Shown here piece after piece: positions 37,532 to 47,753 of a DNA stretch of 64,000 nucleotides (positions within the stretch are counted from its first letter, which is position 1; every line of letters begins with the position of its first letter). The translations under genes were made by a program, and so were the position numbers. Source of the DNA: Massilia sp. YIM B02443 (GTDB lineage Bacteria; Pseudomonadota; Gammaproteobacteria; Burkholderiales; Burkholderiaceae_D); contig NZ_JASNRA010000003.1 of NCBI RefSeq assembly GCF_030411955.1, forward strand, positions 124,001 to 188,000, read 5' to 3'. Under the pieces are notes generated by a model. That model made no database searches. It was not told the DNA's origin and saw only the letters and a list, made by a program, of their open reading frames with translations.

Positions 37532-38119
37532 CTAGGCCGGTCGCGCCGCGTTGTCTGCTTCCAACGCGAGCAGTCGGCGCTCGAGCTCGAACACGTGCTC
37601 GTCCGGCTTGCCCAGTTCGCGCAGCGCCTGCGCCAGGCGCAGCAGGTATTCACTGTTCGGCCCGCTCGGTCCGCGCGCCGACGCGATCTGGCGCGCGATA
37701 TCGGGTTCGCTCGCCGGTCCCAGGTAGGCCGCGTTGTCGTGGGTGGCGATGTAGACGATGCCCTCGACCGTGCTGCCGTCCTCGAAGTGCATGTCGGTCG
37801 CCAGGCGCAGGTAGCCGTTCTTTTCGCGGTGGTCGAGGTGGGCGAATTCTTCCGGCGTGACCAGGTAAGCCATGCCGTGGCACACGGCGCCTTCCTGCGG
37901 CGCCAGCGTCACCACCCGGCCGGGCGCGGTCTCGGTGCCGCGATGGTCGTGCGAGCCCTGCCAGAAGCGGCGGGTCCAGCCGCGGATACAGGCCGGGCGC
38001 CGCTCGATGAAGGGAAAGTCGGCCTTGAAGATCAGCGAGCCGTAGCCGAACAGCCATACGCTGGCGTGGCCGTCGAAGCGGTTCATCTGCTGGTTGATCG
38101 CGATCGTGTTGAGGGACAT
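37532..38119 (-). CDS. Glutathione-specific gamma-glutamylcyclotransferase (ChaC-like)
   Basis: A 195-residue ChaC-family enzyme that splits glutathione into 5-oxoproline and Cys-Gly. The family motif VWLFGYGSLIFK is at about residues 21-32. HGMAYLVTPEE and the catalytic-type Glu in DHREKNGYL follow. It starts 3 bases after the stop of the LysR-type regulator gene on the same strand, with an apparent GAGGGA ribosome binding site, so co-transcription is likely. Confidence 0.88.
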   Translation of the reverse strand: MSLNTIAINQQMNRFDGHASVWLFGYGSLIFKADFPFIERRPACIRGWTRRFWQGSHDHRGTETAPGRVVTLAPQEGAVCHGMAYLVTPEEFAHLDHREKNGYLRLATDMHFEDGSTVEGIVYIATHDNAAYLGPASEPDIARQIASARGPSGPNSEYLLRLAQALRELGKPDEHVFELERRLLALEADNAARPA

Positions 38120-38121
38120 CG

Positions 38122-39072
38122 TCAAGGGCCGGACACTGGTGAAGGAGCGCCAGATTGTAGCGCGGGGGCGCCATGGACGCGCTCGACGTGGCCGAACAGA
38201 AAGGCGATGAAGGCCTCGGACGCCGGCGACAGCGAGCGGCCGGGCCGGGTGTACACCAGGAAGCGGCGGCTCAGCACCGGGTCTTCCAATGGACGCAGCG
38301 CCAGCCGGTGCTGCGCCACCAGCGGCGCGGCGTATGGCAGGCATACGGTCACGCCAAGGCCGGCGCCGACCATCGCCAGCGCGGTGGTCATGAAGGTCAC
38401 CTCGTGCGCCGGCCGCACCGTGACGGCGCGCGCTGCAGTGGCCGCATGCATGTCGTCCAGCAGGCGCTCGGTGAACTGGCCCTGCAGCGAGATCAGCGGA
38501 TACGCCGCCAGGTCGTGCCACGTGACGCGCTGCTGTGCCTCGAGCGGGTGGCCTTGCGGGAACACCGCCGCGAACGGCATCTCGAATAGCTGGCGCGCCA
38601 TCAGGGGTGGCGCCGGCATGCGCTCGGGGCCGATGCCGACGTCCGCTTCGCCCGACAGCACCCGGGTGACCACGCCTTCGACCTCGGTGTCGGCCAGCCG
38701 CACTTCGACGTCCGGATGCTGCGCGCGCCAGGCCGCGATCACCTGCGGCAGCAGGGTGCACGCCAGCAGTTGCGGCGCGGCGATGCGCACCACGCCTTTC
38801 TTGAGGCGCGTATGGTCGGCGACGTTAGCCAGCGCACCGTCCAGGTCATCGATCATTTGGCTAAATAAGGGGTATAGCTCGCGCCCGATGTCGGTCAGGT
38901 CGATGCGGCGCGTGCTGCGGTCGACCACGCGCGCGCCCAGGGTCTGCTCCAGCTCCTTGATCAATCCGGACAGCGCCGATTGCGTCACGTGCAGCGCCTG
39001 CGCGGCGAGCGTGAAGTTGCCGCTCTTGGCCAGGGCGACGAAGGCGCGCATCTGGCGCAGGGTTGGATTCAT
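38122..39072 (-). CDS. LysR-family transcriptional regulator
   Basis: A 316-residue LysR regulator with an N-terminal winged helix (RQMRAFVALAKSGNFTLAAQ, then LHVTQSALSGLIKELE) and a C-terminal effector-binding domain. It is divergent from the fumarylacetoacetate hydrolase gene across a 96-bp gap holding a TATC-N8-GATA inverted repeat, the arrangement of a regulator controlling its neighbour. Ring-degradation intermediates are the likely effectors, by inference. Confidence 0.92.
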   Translation of the reverse strand: MNPTLRQMRAFVALAKSGNFTLAAQALHVTQSALSGLIKELEQTLGARVVDRSTRRIDLTDIGRELYPLFSQMIDDLDGALANVADHTRLKKGVVRIAAPQLLACTLLPQVIAAWRAQHPDVEVRLADTEVEGVVTRVLSGEADVGIGPERMPAPPLMARQLFEMPFAAVFPQGHPLEAQQRVTWHDLAAYPLISLQGQFTERLLDDMHAATAARAVTVRPAHEVTFMTTALAMVGAGLGVTVCLPYAAPLVAQHRLALRPLEDPVLSRRFLVYTRPGRSLSPASEAFIAFLFGHVERVHGAPALQSGAPSPVSGP

Positions 39073-39100
39073 GAGAAAGTCCGATAGATCGTGCGGAAAA

Positions 39101-39116
39101 TATCGTTTGAATGATA
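39101..39116. promoter_or_regulatory. Possible LysR operator
   Basis: TATCGTTTGAATGATA (TATC-N8-GATA) in the divergent region between the LysR gene and the hydrolase gene. It resembles the short dyads bound by LysR proteins. Prediction only. Confidence 0.4.
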
Positions 39117-39168
39117 ATTGGTTTTCCTCTGTAATGGCGACTGCTCAGCAACAGCGAAGGAAACGCCC

Positions 39169-40224
39169 ATGAAACTCGCCACCATCAAGAACGGCCGCCG
39201 CGACGGCGCGCTGGTCGTCGTCAGCCGCGACCTGGTCACCTGCCAGGCCGTGCCGGAAATTGCCGCCACCCTGCAGGCGGCACTGGACGACTGGGAACGC
39301 GTCGCGCCGCAATTGCAGGCGGTGTACGACCAGCTCAACGACGGCGCCGCCGACAACGCCGAATCCTTCATCGAGCACGAATGCCACTCGCCGCTGCCGC
39401 GCGCCTACCAGTGGGCCGACGGCTCGGCCTACATCAACCACGTCGAACTGGTGCGCAAGGCGCGCGGCGCCGAGGTGCCGGCCTCGTTCTACAGCGATCC
39501 ATTGATGTACCAGGGCGGCGGCGACTCCTTCGTCGGCCCGTGCGACCCGATCGCGGTGCTGTCCGAAGACTGGGGCGTCGACCTGGAAGCCGAGGTGGCG
39601 GTGATCACGGGCGACGTGCCGATGGGCGCCAGCGTCGACGAGGCGGCCGGCGCAATCCGCCTGGTGATGCTGGTCAACGACGTTTCGCTGCGCAACCTGA
39701 TCCCGAACGAGCTGGCCAAGGGTTTCGGCTTCTACCAGTCCAAGCCCGCCAGCGCCTTTTCTCCGGTGGCGGTCACGCCGGACGAACTGGGCGGCGCCTG
39801 GACCGGCAGCAAGCTGCACCTGCCGCTGCTCGTCACCCTCAACCGCGAGCCGTTCGGCCGACCCAACGCGGGCGAGGACATGACCTTCAGCTTCGCCCAG
39901 CTGGTCGCGCACGCGGCCACCACGCGCGAGCTGTGCGCGGGCAGCATCATCGGTTCCGGCACCGTCTCGAACAAGCAGGGCAGCCTGCACGGTTCGAGCG
40001 TGCAGAACGGCGGCGTTGGCTACTGCTGCCTGGCCGAAGTGCGCATGTACGAAACCATCGAGGGCGGCAAGCCGCAGACGCCGTTCTTGCGCTACGGCGA
40101 CACGGTGCGCATCGAGATGTTCGATGACAGTGGCGTCAGCATTTTCGGCGCCATCGACCAGGAGGTGGTGCAGTATCACGGCCCGCGCCACGGCGAACGC
40201 CAGGGCGTCCAACACGCGAGGTAA
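39169..40224 (+). CDS. Fumarylacetoacetate hydrolase family protein
   Basis: A 351-residue enzyme of the FAH superfamily. Metal- and substrate-binding features are in the C-terminal half: EDWGVDLEAEVAVITGD (acidic metal ligands), NDVSLRNL, and GSGTVSNKQG. It hydrolyses fumarylacetoacetate, or a close analogue such as fumarylpyruvate, to fumarate and acetoacetate (or pyruvate). The maleylacetoacetate isomerase gene follows 3 bases later, which fits the last two steps of homogentisate breakdown. AAGGAAAC is the ribosome binding site; start ATG 39169. No homogentisate dioxygenase is in the window. Confidence 0.88.
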   Translation: MKLATIKNGRRDGALVVVSRDLVTCQAVPEIAATLQAALDDWERVAPQLQAVYDQLNDGAADNAESFIEHECHSPLPRAYQWADGSAYINHVELVRKARGAEVPASFYSDPLMYQGGGDSFVGPCDPIAVLSEDWGVDLEAEVAVITGDVPMGASVDEAAGAIRLVMLVNDVSLRNLIPNELAKGFGFYQSKPASAFSPVAVTPDELGGAWTGSKLHLPLLVTLNREPFGRPNAGEDMTFSFAQLVAHAATTRELCAGSIIGSGTVSNKQGSLHGSSVQNGGVGYCCLAEVRMYETIEGGKPQTPFLRYGDTVRIEMFDDSGVSIFGAIDQEVVQYHGPRHGERQGVQHAR

Positions 40225-40227
40225 TCC

Positions 40228-40872
40228 ATGAAGCTGTTCACGTATTTCCGCAGTTCGGCCGCCTACCGGGTGCGCATCGCGCTCAACCTCAAGGGTCTGC
40301 ACTACGACGCGGTGCCGGTGCACCTGCTGCGCGGCGGCGGCGAGCACCTGCAGGACGAGTACCGCAAGATCAACCCGAGCGGCCTGGTGCCGTCGTTCCA
40401 GGACGACTGGATCACGCTGACCCAGTCGATGGCGATCATCGAGTACCTGGAAGAGACGCACCCGCAGCCGCCGCTGCTGCCGAAGGATGCGCCGGGCCGG
40501 GCGCGGGTGCGCGAACTGGCCCAGATCGTCGGCTGCGACATCCACCCGGTCAACAACCTGCGCGTGCTGAACTACCTGGTCAAGCACATGGGACTGTCGG
40601 ACCAGGCCAAGACCGAGTGGTACCGCCATTGGGTCATCGAAGGCTTCCAGTCGCTCGAGGCGCACCTGGCGCGCGACCCCGGCGCCGGGCCGTTCTGCCA
40701 CGGCGACCATCCGACCATCGCCGACTGCTACCTGGTGCCGCAGGTGTTCAACGCCCAGCGTTTCAATATCGACGTCGCGGCCTACCCGAACATCGACCGC
40801 ATCAATTCGCTGTGCATCGAACTGCCGGCGTTCAGGGCGGCGCATCCGTCGCAGCAGCCGGACAAGGAATAG
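40228..40872 (+). CDS. maiA: Maleylacetoacetate isomerase
   Basis: A 214-residue zeta-class glutathione S-transferase. The N-terminal motif LFTYFRSSAAYRVRIALNLKG includes the active-site SSAAYRV. NPSGLVPSF and LTQSMAIIEYLEE contact glutathione. It isomerises maleylacetoacetate to fumarylacetoacetate (or maleylpyruvate to fumarylpyruvate) for the hydrolase encoded just upstream. The converging frameshifted CBS gene reads through antisense into its last 90 bases. Confidence 0.93.
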   Translation: MKLFTYFRSSAAYRVRIALNLKGLHYDAVPVHLLRGGGEHLQDEYRKINPSGLVPSFQDDWITLTQSMAIIEYLEETHPQPPLLPKDAPGRARVRELAQIVGCDIHPVNNLRVLNYLVKHMGLSDQAKTEWYRHWVIEGFQSLEAHLARDPGAGPFCHGDHPTIADCYLVPQVFNAQRFNIDVAAYPNIDRINSLCIELPAFRAAHPSQQPDKE

Positions 40873-40912
40873 CCCGGCGCCGCGACCGCCAGCCGGCCGT
40901 GGCACACTTTCT

Positions 40913-41351
40913 TCAATGCCGCAGCGTCGAGCGGTCCGGCTCGGCCGGCGTCGAGATCTCGTCCAGCGTGCGGTCGACCTGGGCCGAATGCTTGGCCGCC
41001 CAGCGAGACGATGCCGACCAGGCGCTGCGAGGCCTGATCGATCACCGGCACGCGCCGGATCTGCACGTCGCCCATCTGGTGCATGACCGCGTCGACTTCC
41101 TGGTCGCTGGTGCAGGTGCGCACGTCGGTGCTCATCACGTCGGCCACGCGGGTGGCGTCGGGCGCCTGGCCGGCGGCGACCGAGCGCACCGTGATGTCGC
41201 GGTCGGTGATCATGCCGACCAGGCGCTCGCCGTCGCACACGGGAATCGCGCCGACATTAAGTTCATCCATCATCTGGGCCGCGCGCTGCACCGATTCCTG
41301 CGGCGAAATCGTGCGTACGTCGGGTGTCATCACTTCGCGAATGGTTTGCAT
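40913..41351 (-). pseudogene. CBS-domain protein with a 3' frameshift
   Basis: The ATG at 41351 has an AGGAGG ribosome binding site and opens a two-CBS-domain protein (MQTIREVMTPDVRTI, then VGMITDRDITVR and IRRVPVIDQASQRLVGIVSL). At about 40996-41002 the frame breaks: after GIVSLG the expected DLA is missing and the normal ending (KHSAQVDRTLDEISTPAE, then stop at 40913-40915) continues in another frame. An 8-base deletion between GGC repeats would explain it. In the present frame translation goes on to 40782, giving 189 residues with a foreign tail antisense to maiA. Both CBS domains are largely intact, so function may persist. A sequencing error cannot be excluded. Confidence 0.75.
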
Positions 41352-41510
41352 GCTGTCCTCCTGAGCCTGGTCGAAGTTCCCGCGTGGGGAAAGGCGGCCA
41401 TGATGCGCCGCTTCGCCCATGGCGGACGCCACCTTGAACGGTGGCAAGCTGCGCGCGTCGCAGCACCGCCCTGTGCGACAATCGCGCCTCTTCCGACTTG
41501 CCATTCCACC

Positions 41511-42278
41511 ATGTCCAACATCGACATCCCCGCACCGATCCTGCAAGCCCTCGACCTGGCCGACGCTTCCTGGCGCCCGACGCTCGAGGCCGGCCTGGCG
41601 GCCGTCGCCCGCGCCAACCCCGGCTACCTGGCGGCGCTGGCGGCCGACGATTACCTGCCGACCGAAGGCCGCCTGTTCGCCGCTTTTGCCCAGCCTGTCG
41701 AGCGGGTCCGCTATGTGCTGGTGGGGGAGGGGCCGTACCCGCGCGCCGAAAGTGCGACCGGGGTCTGCTTCATGGACGGGGCAGTGGGAGAATTGTGGTC
41801 CGCGACCGGGCTGTCGAAGCCGGTCAACCGCGCCACCTCGCTGCGCAACTTCATGAAGATGCTGCTGGTGGCCGACGGTCAATTGCAGCCGGGCGCGACC
41901 GGCGGCGACGCGCTGGCGTCCGTGGCCCGGGCGGCGCGCGCCGGCGCGGCGATCCAGACCCTGGCGCAGCTGCAGGACAAGCTGCATGGCCAGGGCTTCC
42001 TGCTGCTGAATGCGGCGCTGGTGTTCCGCAAGCACGTGGCGCCGGCGATCGACGCCCGCGCCTGGCTGCCGTTCCTGCAGACGGTGCTGGCGGCGCTGGC
42101 CGGGCAGTCCCGGCCGCCGACCCTGGTGTTATGGGGCAAGATCGCCGAGCAGCTGAAGAAGCTGCCGGAGACGGCGGCCTTCCCGCAGGCCGTGGCCGAG
42201 CATCCCTACAATCTGACGTTCATCGAGCATGAAGGCATGCACCGCCTGTTCGGTCCGATGCATTTGCTGAAACCGTAG
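41511..42278 (+). CDS. Uracil-DNA glycosylase-like protein
   Basis: A 255-residue protein with the outline of the uracil-DNA glycosylase superfamily: VGEGPYPRAESATGVCF at residues 71-87 takes the place of GQDPYH plus GLCFSV, and HPYNLTFIEHEG near the C-terminus takes the place of the HPSPLS loop. The catalytic Asp of GQDPYH is absent (Gly74 in GEGPYP), so uracil excision by the usual mechanism is doubtful. The stop codon is supplied by the first bases of a repeat element (CCG TAG). Divergent from the CBS gene. Confidence 0.7.
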   Translation: MSNIDIPAPILQALDLADASWRPTLEAGLAAVARANPGYLAALAADDYLPTEGRLFAAFAQPVERVRYVLVGEGPYPRAESATGVCFMDGAVGELWSATGLSKPVNRATSLRNFMKMLLVADGQLQPGATGGDALASVARAARAGAAIQTLAQLQDKLHGQGFLLLNAALVFRKHVAPAIDARAWLPFLQTVLAALAGQSRPPTLVLWGKIAEQLKKLPETAAFPQAVAEHPYNLTFIEHEGMHRLFGPMHLLKP

Positions 42279-42400
42279 GGTTGGCGGCTCCGCCGCCGAC
42301 GCGGTGGTCGTTTGCAGCGAGATCATCCGGCACGACAGCGGAGCCGCCAACAATCACCGCGTCGGCGGCATAGCGCGGGGCCGCCGAGGCCAACCCTACG
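42274..42400 (+). repeat. 127-bp MITE-like element with perfect 12-bp terminal inverted repeats, copy 2
   Basis: Starts CGTAGGGTTGGC and ends GCCAACCCTACG, exact reverse complements. Next to the left end is a GGCGG-rich palindrome, and internally GAGATCATCCGGC is shared with the copy at 11196-11322. No coding capacity. Its first bases provide the TAG stop of the upstream gene. The next 80 bases lead into the isc promoter. Confidence 0.85.
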
Positions 42401-42485
42401 TTGCCATCAAGATCAGGGAAAAGGTGGGGTGGGAACGCCCCGGCCGTTTTTGGGGCCCTCCAAGACAAGTCCCCCGCGATTTGCT

Positions 42486-42510
42486 ATACTTGACTAAATC
42501 GTTCAACTAA
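42486..42510 (+). promoter_or_regulatory. IscR type 1 operator at the isc promoter
   Basis: The left half ATACTTGACT matches the type 1 IscR consensus (ATASYYGACT), followed by AAAT and a weaker right half GTTCAACTAA. It overlaps a TTGACT that can serve as -35 (42490-42495). This fits feedback repression of the isc operon by [2Fe-2S]-IscR. Confidence 0.7.
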
Positions 42511-42596
42511 TCAGGTTATTCATCTGCCCCTCTGCAGAAACTGCATAAGACGGGGTGTTGAACAAGAGGAATATTTTAACATTAACCGGGGTTGTC

Positions 42597-43082
42597 ATGC
42601 GTCTGACTACCAAAGGCCGTTTCGCTGTTACCGCGATGATCGATCTAGCCATGCGTCAAGGCAATGGTCCGGTCACGCTGTCGGGCATCAGCCAGCGCCA
42701 GGCCATTTCGCTGTCCTACCTGGAGCAGCTGTTCGGCAAGCTGCGCCGCCACGAGATCGTCGAGTCGATCCGCGGCCCGGGCGGCGGCTACAGCCTGGCG
42801 CGCACTGCCGAAAAGGTGACGGTGGCCGACATCATCATCGCCGTCGACGAACCGATCGACGCGACGCAGTGCGGCGGCAAGGAAAACTGCGCCGGCACGG
42901 CCGCCCACGGCGCCCGCTGCATGACCCACGAACTGTGGACCACGCTGAACGAAAAGATGGTCGATTACCTGGATTCGGTTTCCCTGCAAGACCTGGTCGA
43001 CCAGCAGCGGCAGAAAGAGCAAGCCGAACAGAATGTGGTGCACGTGCACCGCGGCGCCCCCGCCGCCGTCGGACAAAACTAA
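42597..43082 (+). CDS. iscR: Fe-S cluster regulator IscR
   Basis: A 161-residue Rrf2-family regulator that represses the isc operon when loaded with a [2Fe-2S] cluster. The start is MRLTTKGRFAVTAMIDLA; the winged helix is in residues 1-65. Cluster ligands are Cys92, Cys98, Cys108 and His111 (QCGGKENCAG, then RCMTHELW). The spacing between the second and third Cys is four residues longer than in E. coli. First gene of the isc operon, behind an IscR-type operator. Confidence 0.95.
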   Translation: MRLTTKGRFAVTAMIDLAMRQGNGPVTLSGISQRQAISLSYLEQLFGKLRRHEIVESIRGPGGGYSLARTAEKVTVADIIIAVDEPIDATQCGGKENCAGTAAHGARCMTHELWTTLNEKMVDYLDSVSLQDLVDQQRQKEQAEQNVVHVHRGAPAAVGQN

Positions 43083-43112
43083 TAGCAAGTTGAAGCTTAC
43101 TGGAGTGAATTG

Positions 43113-44369
43113 ATGAACGCGCCTTTGGACAAGAAAACCGAGCAGAGCTTCGCGACTGCCCCCCATTTCCCGATCTACCTGGACTACTCGGCCACCACGC
43201 CGATCGATCCGCGCGTGGCGGACAAGATGATTCCGTTCCTGCGCGAGCAGTTCGGCAACCCGGCTTCGCGTTCGCACGCCTACGGCTGGACCGCCGAAGC
43301 GGCGGTCGAAGAAGCGCGCGGCCACGTCGCCGCCATCGTCGGCGCCGATCCGCGCGAAATCATCTGGACCTCGGGCGCCACCGAAAGCAACAACCTGGCG
43401 ATCAAGGGCGCGGCGCATTTCTATAAAACCCGCGGCAAGCACATCATCACCGTGAAGACCGAGCACAAGGCCGTGCTCGACACCGTGCGCGAGCTGGAAC
43501 GCGTCGGCTTCGAAGCGACCTACCTCGAGCCGCAGGATAACGGCCTGATCACCGTCGAGCAGCTGCAGGCGGCGATCCGTCCGGACACCATCCTGGTCTC
43601 GGTGATGCTGGTGAATAACGAGATCGGCGTGATCCAGCCGATCGAAGAGCTGGCCACCCTGTGCCGCTCGAAGAACATCATCTTCCACTGCGACGCCGCG
43701 CAAGCGGTCGGCAAGGTGCACATCGACCTGGCCAACAGCAAGGTCGACCTGATGACCTTCACCGCGCACAAGGTGTACGGTCCGAAGGGCATCGGCGCCC
43801 TGTACGTGCGCCGCAAGCCGCGCGTGCGCCTGGAAGCGCAGATGCACGGCGGCGGCCACGAGCGCGGCCTGCGTTCGGGCACGCTGCCGACCCACCAGAT
43901 CGTGGGCATGGGCGAAGCCTTCCGCATTGCCAAGGAAGAAATGGACGCCGAACTGGTGCGCGTGAAGGCGCTGCGCGACCGCCTGGCCAAGGGCCTGATG
44001 GAGATCGAAGAGGTCTACGTCAACGGCGACATGGACCACCGCGTGCCGCACAACCTGAACGTCTCGTTCAACTACGTCGAGGGCGAGTCGCTGATCATGG
44101 CGGTCAAGGACATCGCCGTCTCGTCCGGTTCGGCCTGCACCTCGGCCAGCCTGGAACCGTCGTACGTGCTGCGCGCCCTGGGCCGCAGCGACGAACTGGC
44201 GCACAGCTCGATCCGCTTTACCATCGGCCGCTTCACGACCGAAGAAGAAATTGATTTTGCTGTCGAACTGCTGAAGAGCAAAGTCGGCAAACTGCGCGAA
44301 CTGTCGCCGCTGTGGGACATGTTCAAGGAAGGGATCGACCTGAACTCGATCCAATGGGCAGCCCACTAA
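43113..44369 (+). CDS. iscS: Cysteine desulfurase IscS
   Basis: IscS takes sulfur from cysteine and hands it to IscU and other acceptors. The 418-residue PLP enzyme shows [23 protein letters not shown] (PLP-stacking His), the PLP lysine in [18 protein letters not shown], and the persulfide Cys in [23 protein letters not shown] 43113 is preferred over the TTG three bases earlier; TGGAG is the ribosome binding site. 30 bases after iscR. Confidence 0.97.
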   Translation: MNAPLDKKTEQSFATAPHFPIYLDYSATTPIDPRVADKMIPFLREQFGNPASRSHAYGWTAEAAVEEARGHVAAIVGADPREIIWTSGATESNNLAIKGAAHFYKTRGKHIITVKTEHKAVLDTVRELERVGFEATYLEPQDNGLITVEQLQAAIRPDTILVSVMLVNNEIGVIQPIEELATLCRSKNIIFHCDAAQAVGKVHIDLANSKVDLMTFTAHKVYGPKGIGALYVRRKPRVRLEAQMHGGGHERGLRSGTLPTHQIVGMGEAFRIAKEEMDAELVRVKALRDRLAKGLMEIEEVYVNGDMDHRVPHNLNVSFNYVEGESLIMAVKDIAVSSGSACTSASLEPSYVLRALGRSDELAHSSIRFTIGRFTTEEEIDFAVELLKSKVGKLRELSPLWDMFKEGIDLNSIQWAAH

Positions 44370-44394
44370 ATTACTGAATTCAAGGAGCATCACC

Positions 44395-44790
44395 ATGGCA
44401 TATTCGGACAAAGTTCTGGACCACTACGAAAACCCGCGCAACGTCGGCGCCTTCGACAAGGGCGACGATGCGATCGGCACCGGCATGGTCGGCGCGCCGG
44501 CCTGCGGCGACGTCATGAAACTGCAGATCAAGGTCAACGACCAGGGCCTGATCGAAGACGCGAAGTTCAAGACCTATGGCTGCGGTTCGGCCATCGCCTC
44601 CAGCTCGCTGGTCACTGAGTGGGTCAAGGGCAAGAGCCTGGACGAAGCGCTGGCGATCAAGAACACGCAGATTGCCGAAGAACTGGCGCTGCCGCCGGTC
44701 AAGATCCACTGCTCGATCCTGGCCGAAGACGCGATCAAGGCCGCCGTTGCCGACTACAAGGCAAAGCACGCCGACAAGGCAGCAGCGTAA
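44395..44790 (+). CDS. iscU: Fe-S cluster scaffold IscU
   Basis: The 131-residue scaffold on which [2Fe-2S] clusters are built. The three cluster Cys are in [22 protein letters not shown] and [10 protein letters not shown], and LPPVK, the site bound by HscA, is present just before the last. Starts [18 protein letters not shown]. An AAGGAG ribosome binding site precedes it. Confidence 0.98.
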   Translation: MAYSDKVLDHYENPRNVGAFDKGDDAIGTGMVGAPACGDVMKLQIKVNDQGLIEDAKFKTYGCGSAIASSSLVTEWVKGKSLDEALAIKNTQIAEELALPPVKIHCSILAEDAIKAAVADYKAKHADKAAA

Positions 44791-44827
44791 TCACCGTCGT
44801 CACTGTAGAAACAAGCTGGAGAAGCAC

Positions 44828-45151
44828 ATGGCAATCACCCTGACCGAAAAAGCTGCGAAACACGTCAACCGCTACCTCGAACGCCGGGGCAAGGGCATCG
44901 GCTTGCGTTTCGGGGTGCGCACCACGGGCTGCTCCGGCCTGGCCTACAAGCTGGAGTACGTCGATGAAAGCGCGGCCGAAGACAGCGTCTTCGAGTCGCA
45001 CGGCGTGAAGGTCTTCGTCGACCCGAAAAGCCTGGCCTACATCGACGGCACCGAACTCGACTTCGCACGCGAAGGCCTGAACGAAGGCTTCCGCTTCAAC
45101 AACCCGAACGTCAAGGACAACTGCGGCTGCGGCGAAAGCTTCCGTATCTAA
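44828..45151 (+). CDS. iscA: Fe-S assembly A-type carrier IscA
   Basis: A 107-residue A-type carrier that passes clusters to target proteins. The three conserved Cys are in [10 protein letters not shown] and NCGCGESF. The start [13 protein letters not shown] follows a GGAGAAG ribosome binding site. Sits between iscU and hscB as in the standard isc order. Confidence 0.97.
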   Translation: MAITLTEKAAKHVNRYLERRGKGIGLRFGVRTTGCSGLAYKLEYVDESAAEDSVFESHGVKVFVDPKSLAYIDGTELDFAREGLNEGFRFNNPNVKDNCGCGESFRI

Positions 45152-45157
45152 GGGCTT

Positions 45158-45673
45158 ATGCAGAATCACTTCGACCTGTTCCAGCTGCCGGCCCGCTTCG
45201 AGGTCGACCAGGACGCCCTGGACGCCGCCTACCGCGAAGTGCAGGGGCGCGTCCATCCCGACCGTTTCGTGAACGCCACCGACGCCGAGAAGCGCGTGGC
45301 GATGCAGTGGGCGACGCGCGCCAACGAGGCGTATCAGACGCTGCGCCATCCGCAGAAGCGCGCGCAGTACCTGTGCGAGCTCAATGGCGTCGATCTGCAG
45401 ACCGAATCGAACACGGCCATGCCGCCGGCATTTTTGATGCAGCAGATGGAATGGCGCGAAGAGCTGGAAGACGCGCGCGCAGCCAGGGATGCGATCGCGC
45501 TCGACCGTCTTGAAGCGCAGCTGCGCAGCGAGCGCAAGAACCTGCTGGGCAGCGTGGAAAAGCAGCTTGATGCGGGCGACTACAAGGCCGCTGCTCAAGG
45601 CGTACGCTCGCTGATGTTCCTCGACAAATTCGGCGACGAAGTGCAGTACGCCTTCGAAGCCATCGAAGCCTGA
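45158..45673 (+). CDS. hscB: Co-chaperone HscB
   Basis: A 171-residue J-domain protein that brings IscU to HscA. The HPD motif is in QGRVHPDRFVNA (about residues 29-40). The C-terminal three-helix bundle (from about residue 85) binds IscU. It starts 6 bases after iscA. Confidence 0.95.
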   Translation: MQNHFDLFQLPARFEVDQDALDAAYREVQGRVHPDRFVNATDAEKRVAMQWATRANEAYQTLRHPQKRAQYLCELNGVDLQTESNTAMPPAFLMQQMEWREELEDARAARDAIALDRLEAQLRSERKNLLGSVEKQLDAGDYKAAAQGVRSLMFLDKFGDEVQYAFEAIEA

Positions 45674-45680
45674 CCTGTTG

Positions 45681-45698
45681 CGCCACCGTACGGTGGCG
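45681..45698. repeat. Perfect 18-bp palindrome between hscB and hscA
   Basis: CGCCACCGTACGGTGGCG is a perfect palindrome 7 bases after the hscB stop. Without a T-tract it is not a standard terminator; it might tune expression or stability of the operon mRNA. Confidence 0.6.
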
Positions 45699-45778
45699 AA
45701 TACGGCCTGCCGCCCGGCGCGCGATCCCGATTCGGCGTATCATCCCCGGCGCACAAAAACAATATTGGTAACACGACT

Positions 45779-47668
<1,890 letters not shown>

Positions 47669-47681
47669 GGTGGTCGAACTT

Positions 47682-47702
47682 GTGGACGGCATAGCCGTCC
47701 AC
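47682..47702. repeat. Hairpin of the GTGGACGGC repeat type between hscA and fdx
   Basis: GTGGACGGC-ATA-GCCGTCCAC (perfect 9-bp arms) followed by CCTACG, the same ending as the right end of the 127-bp element at 11196-11322. Probably a short relic of that repeat family inside the isc operon. Confidence 0.65.
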
Positions 47703-47753
47703 CCTACGTCCTGAGCTGCGCTACACATAAAACAAATTAACGAGGTAACCCAA

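Noticed and set aside
39169..40872. Gentisate (nag-type) pathway assignment
   Set aside because: The hydrolase is 351 residues, longer than the short fumarylpyruvate hydrolases as I know them, so the homogentisate branch is preferred; neither ring-cleaving dioxygenase is in the window.
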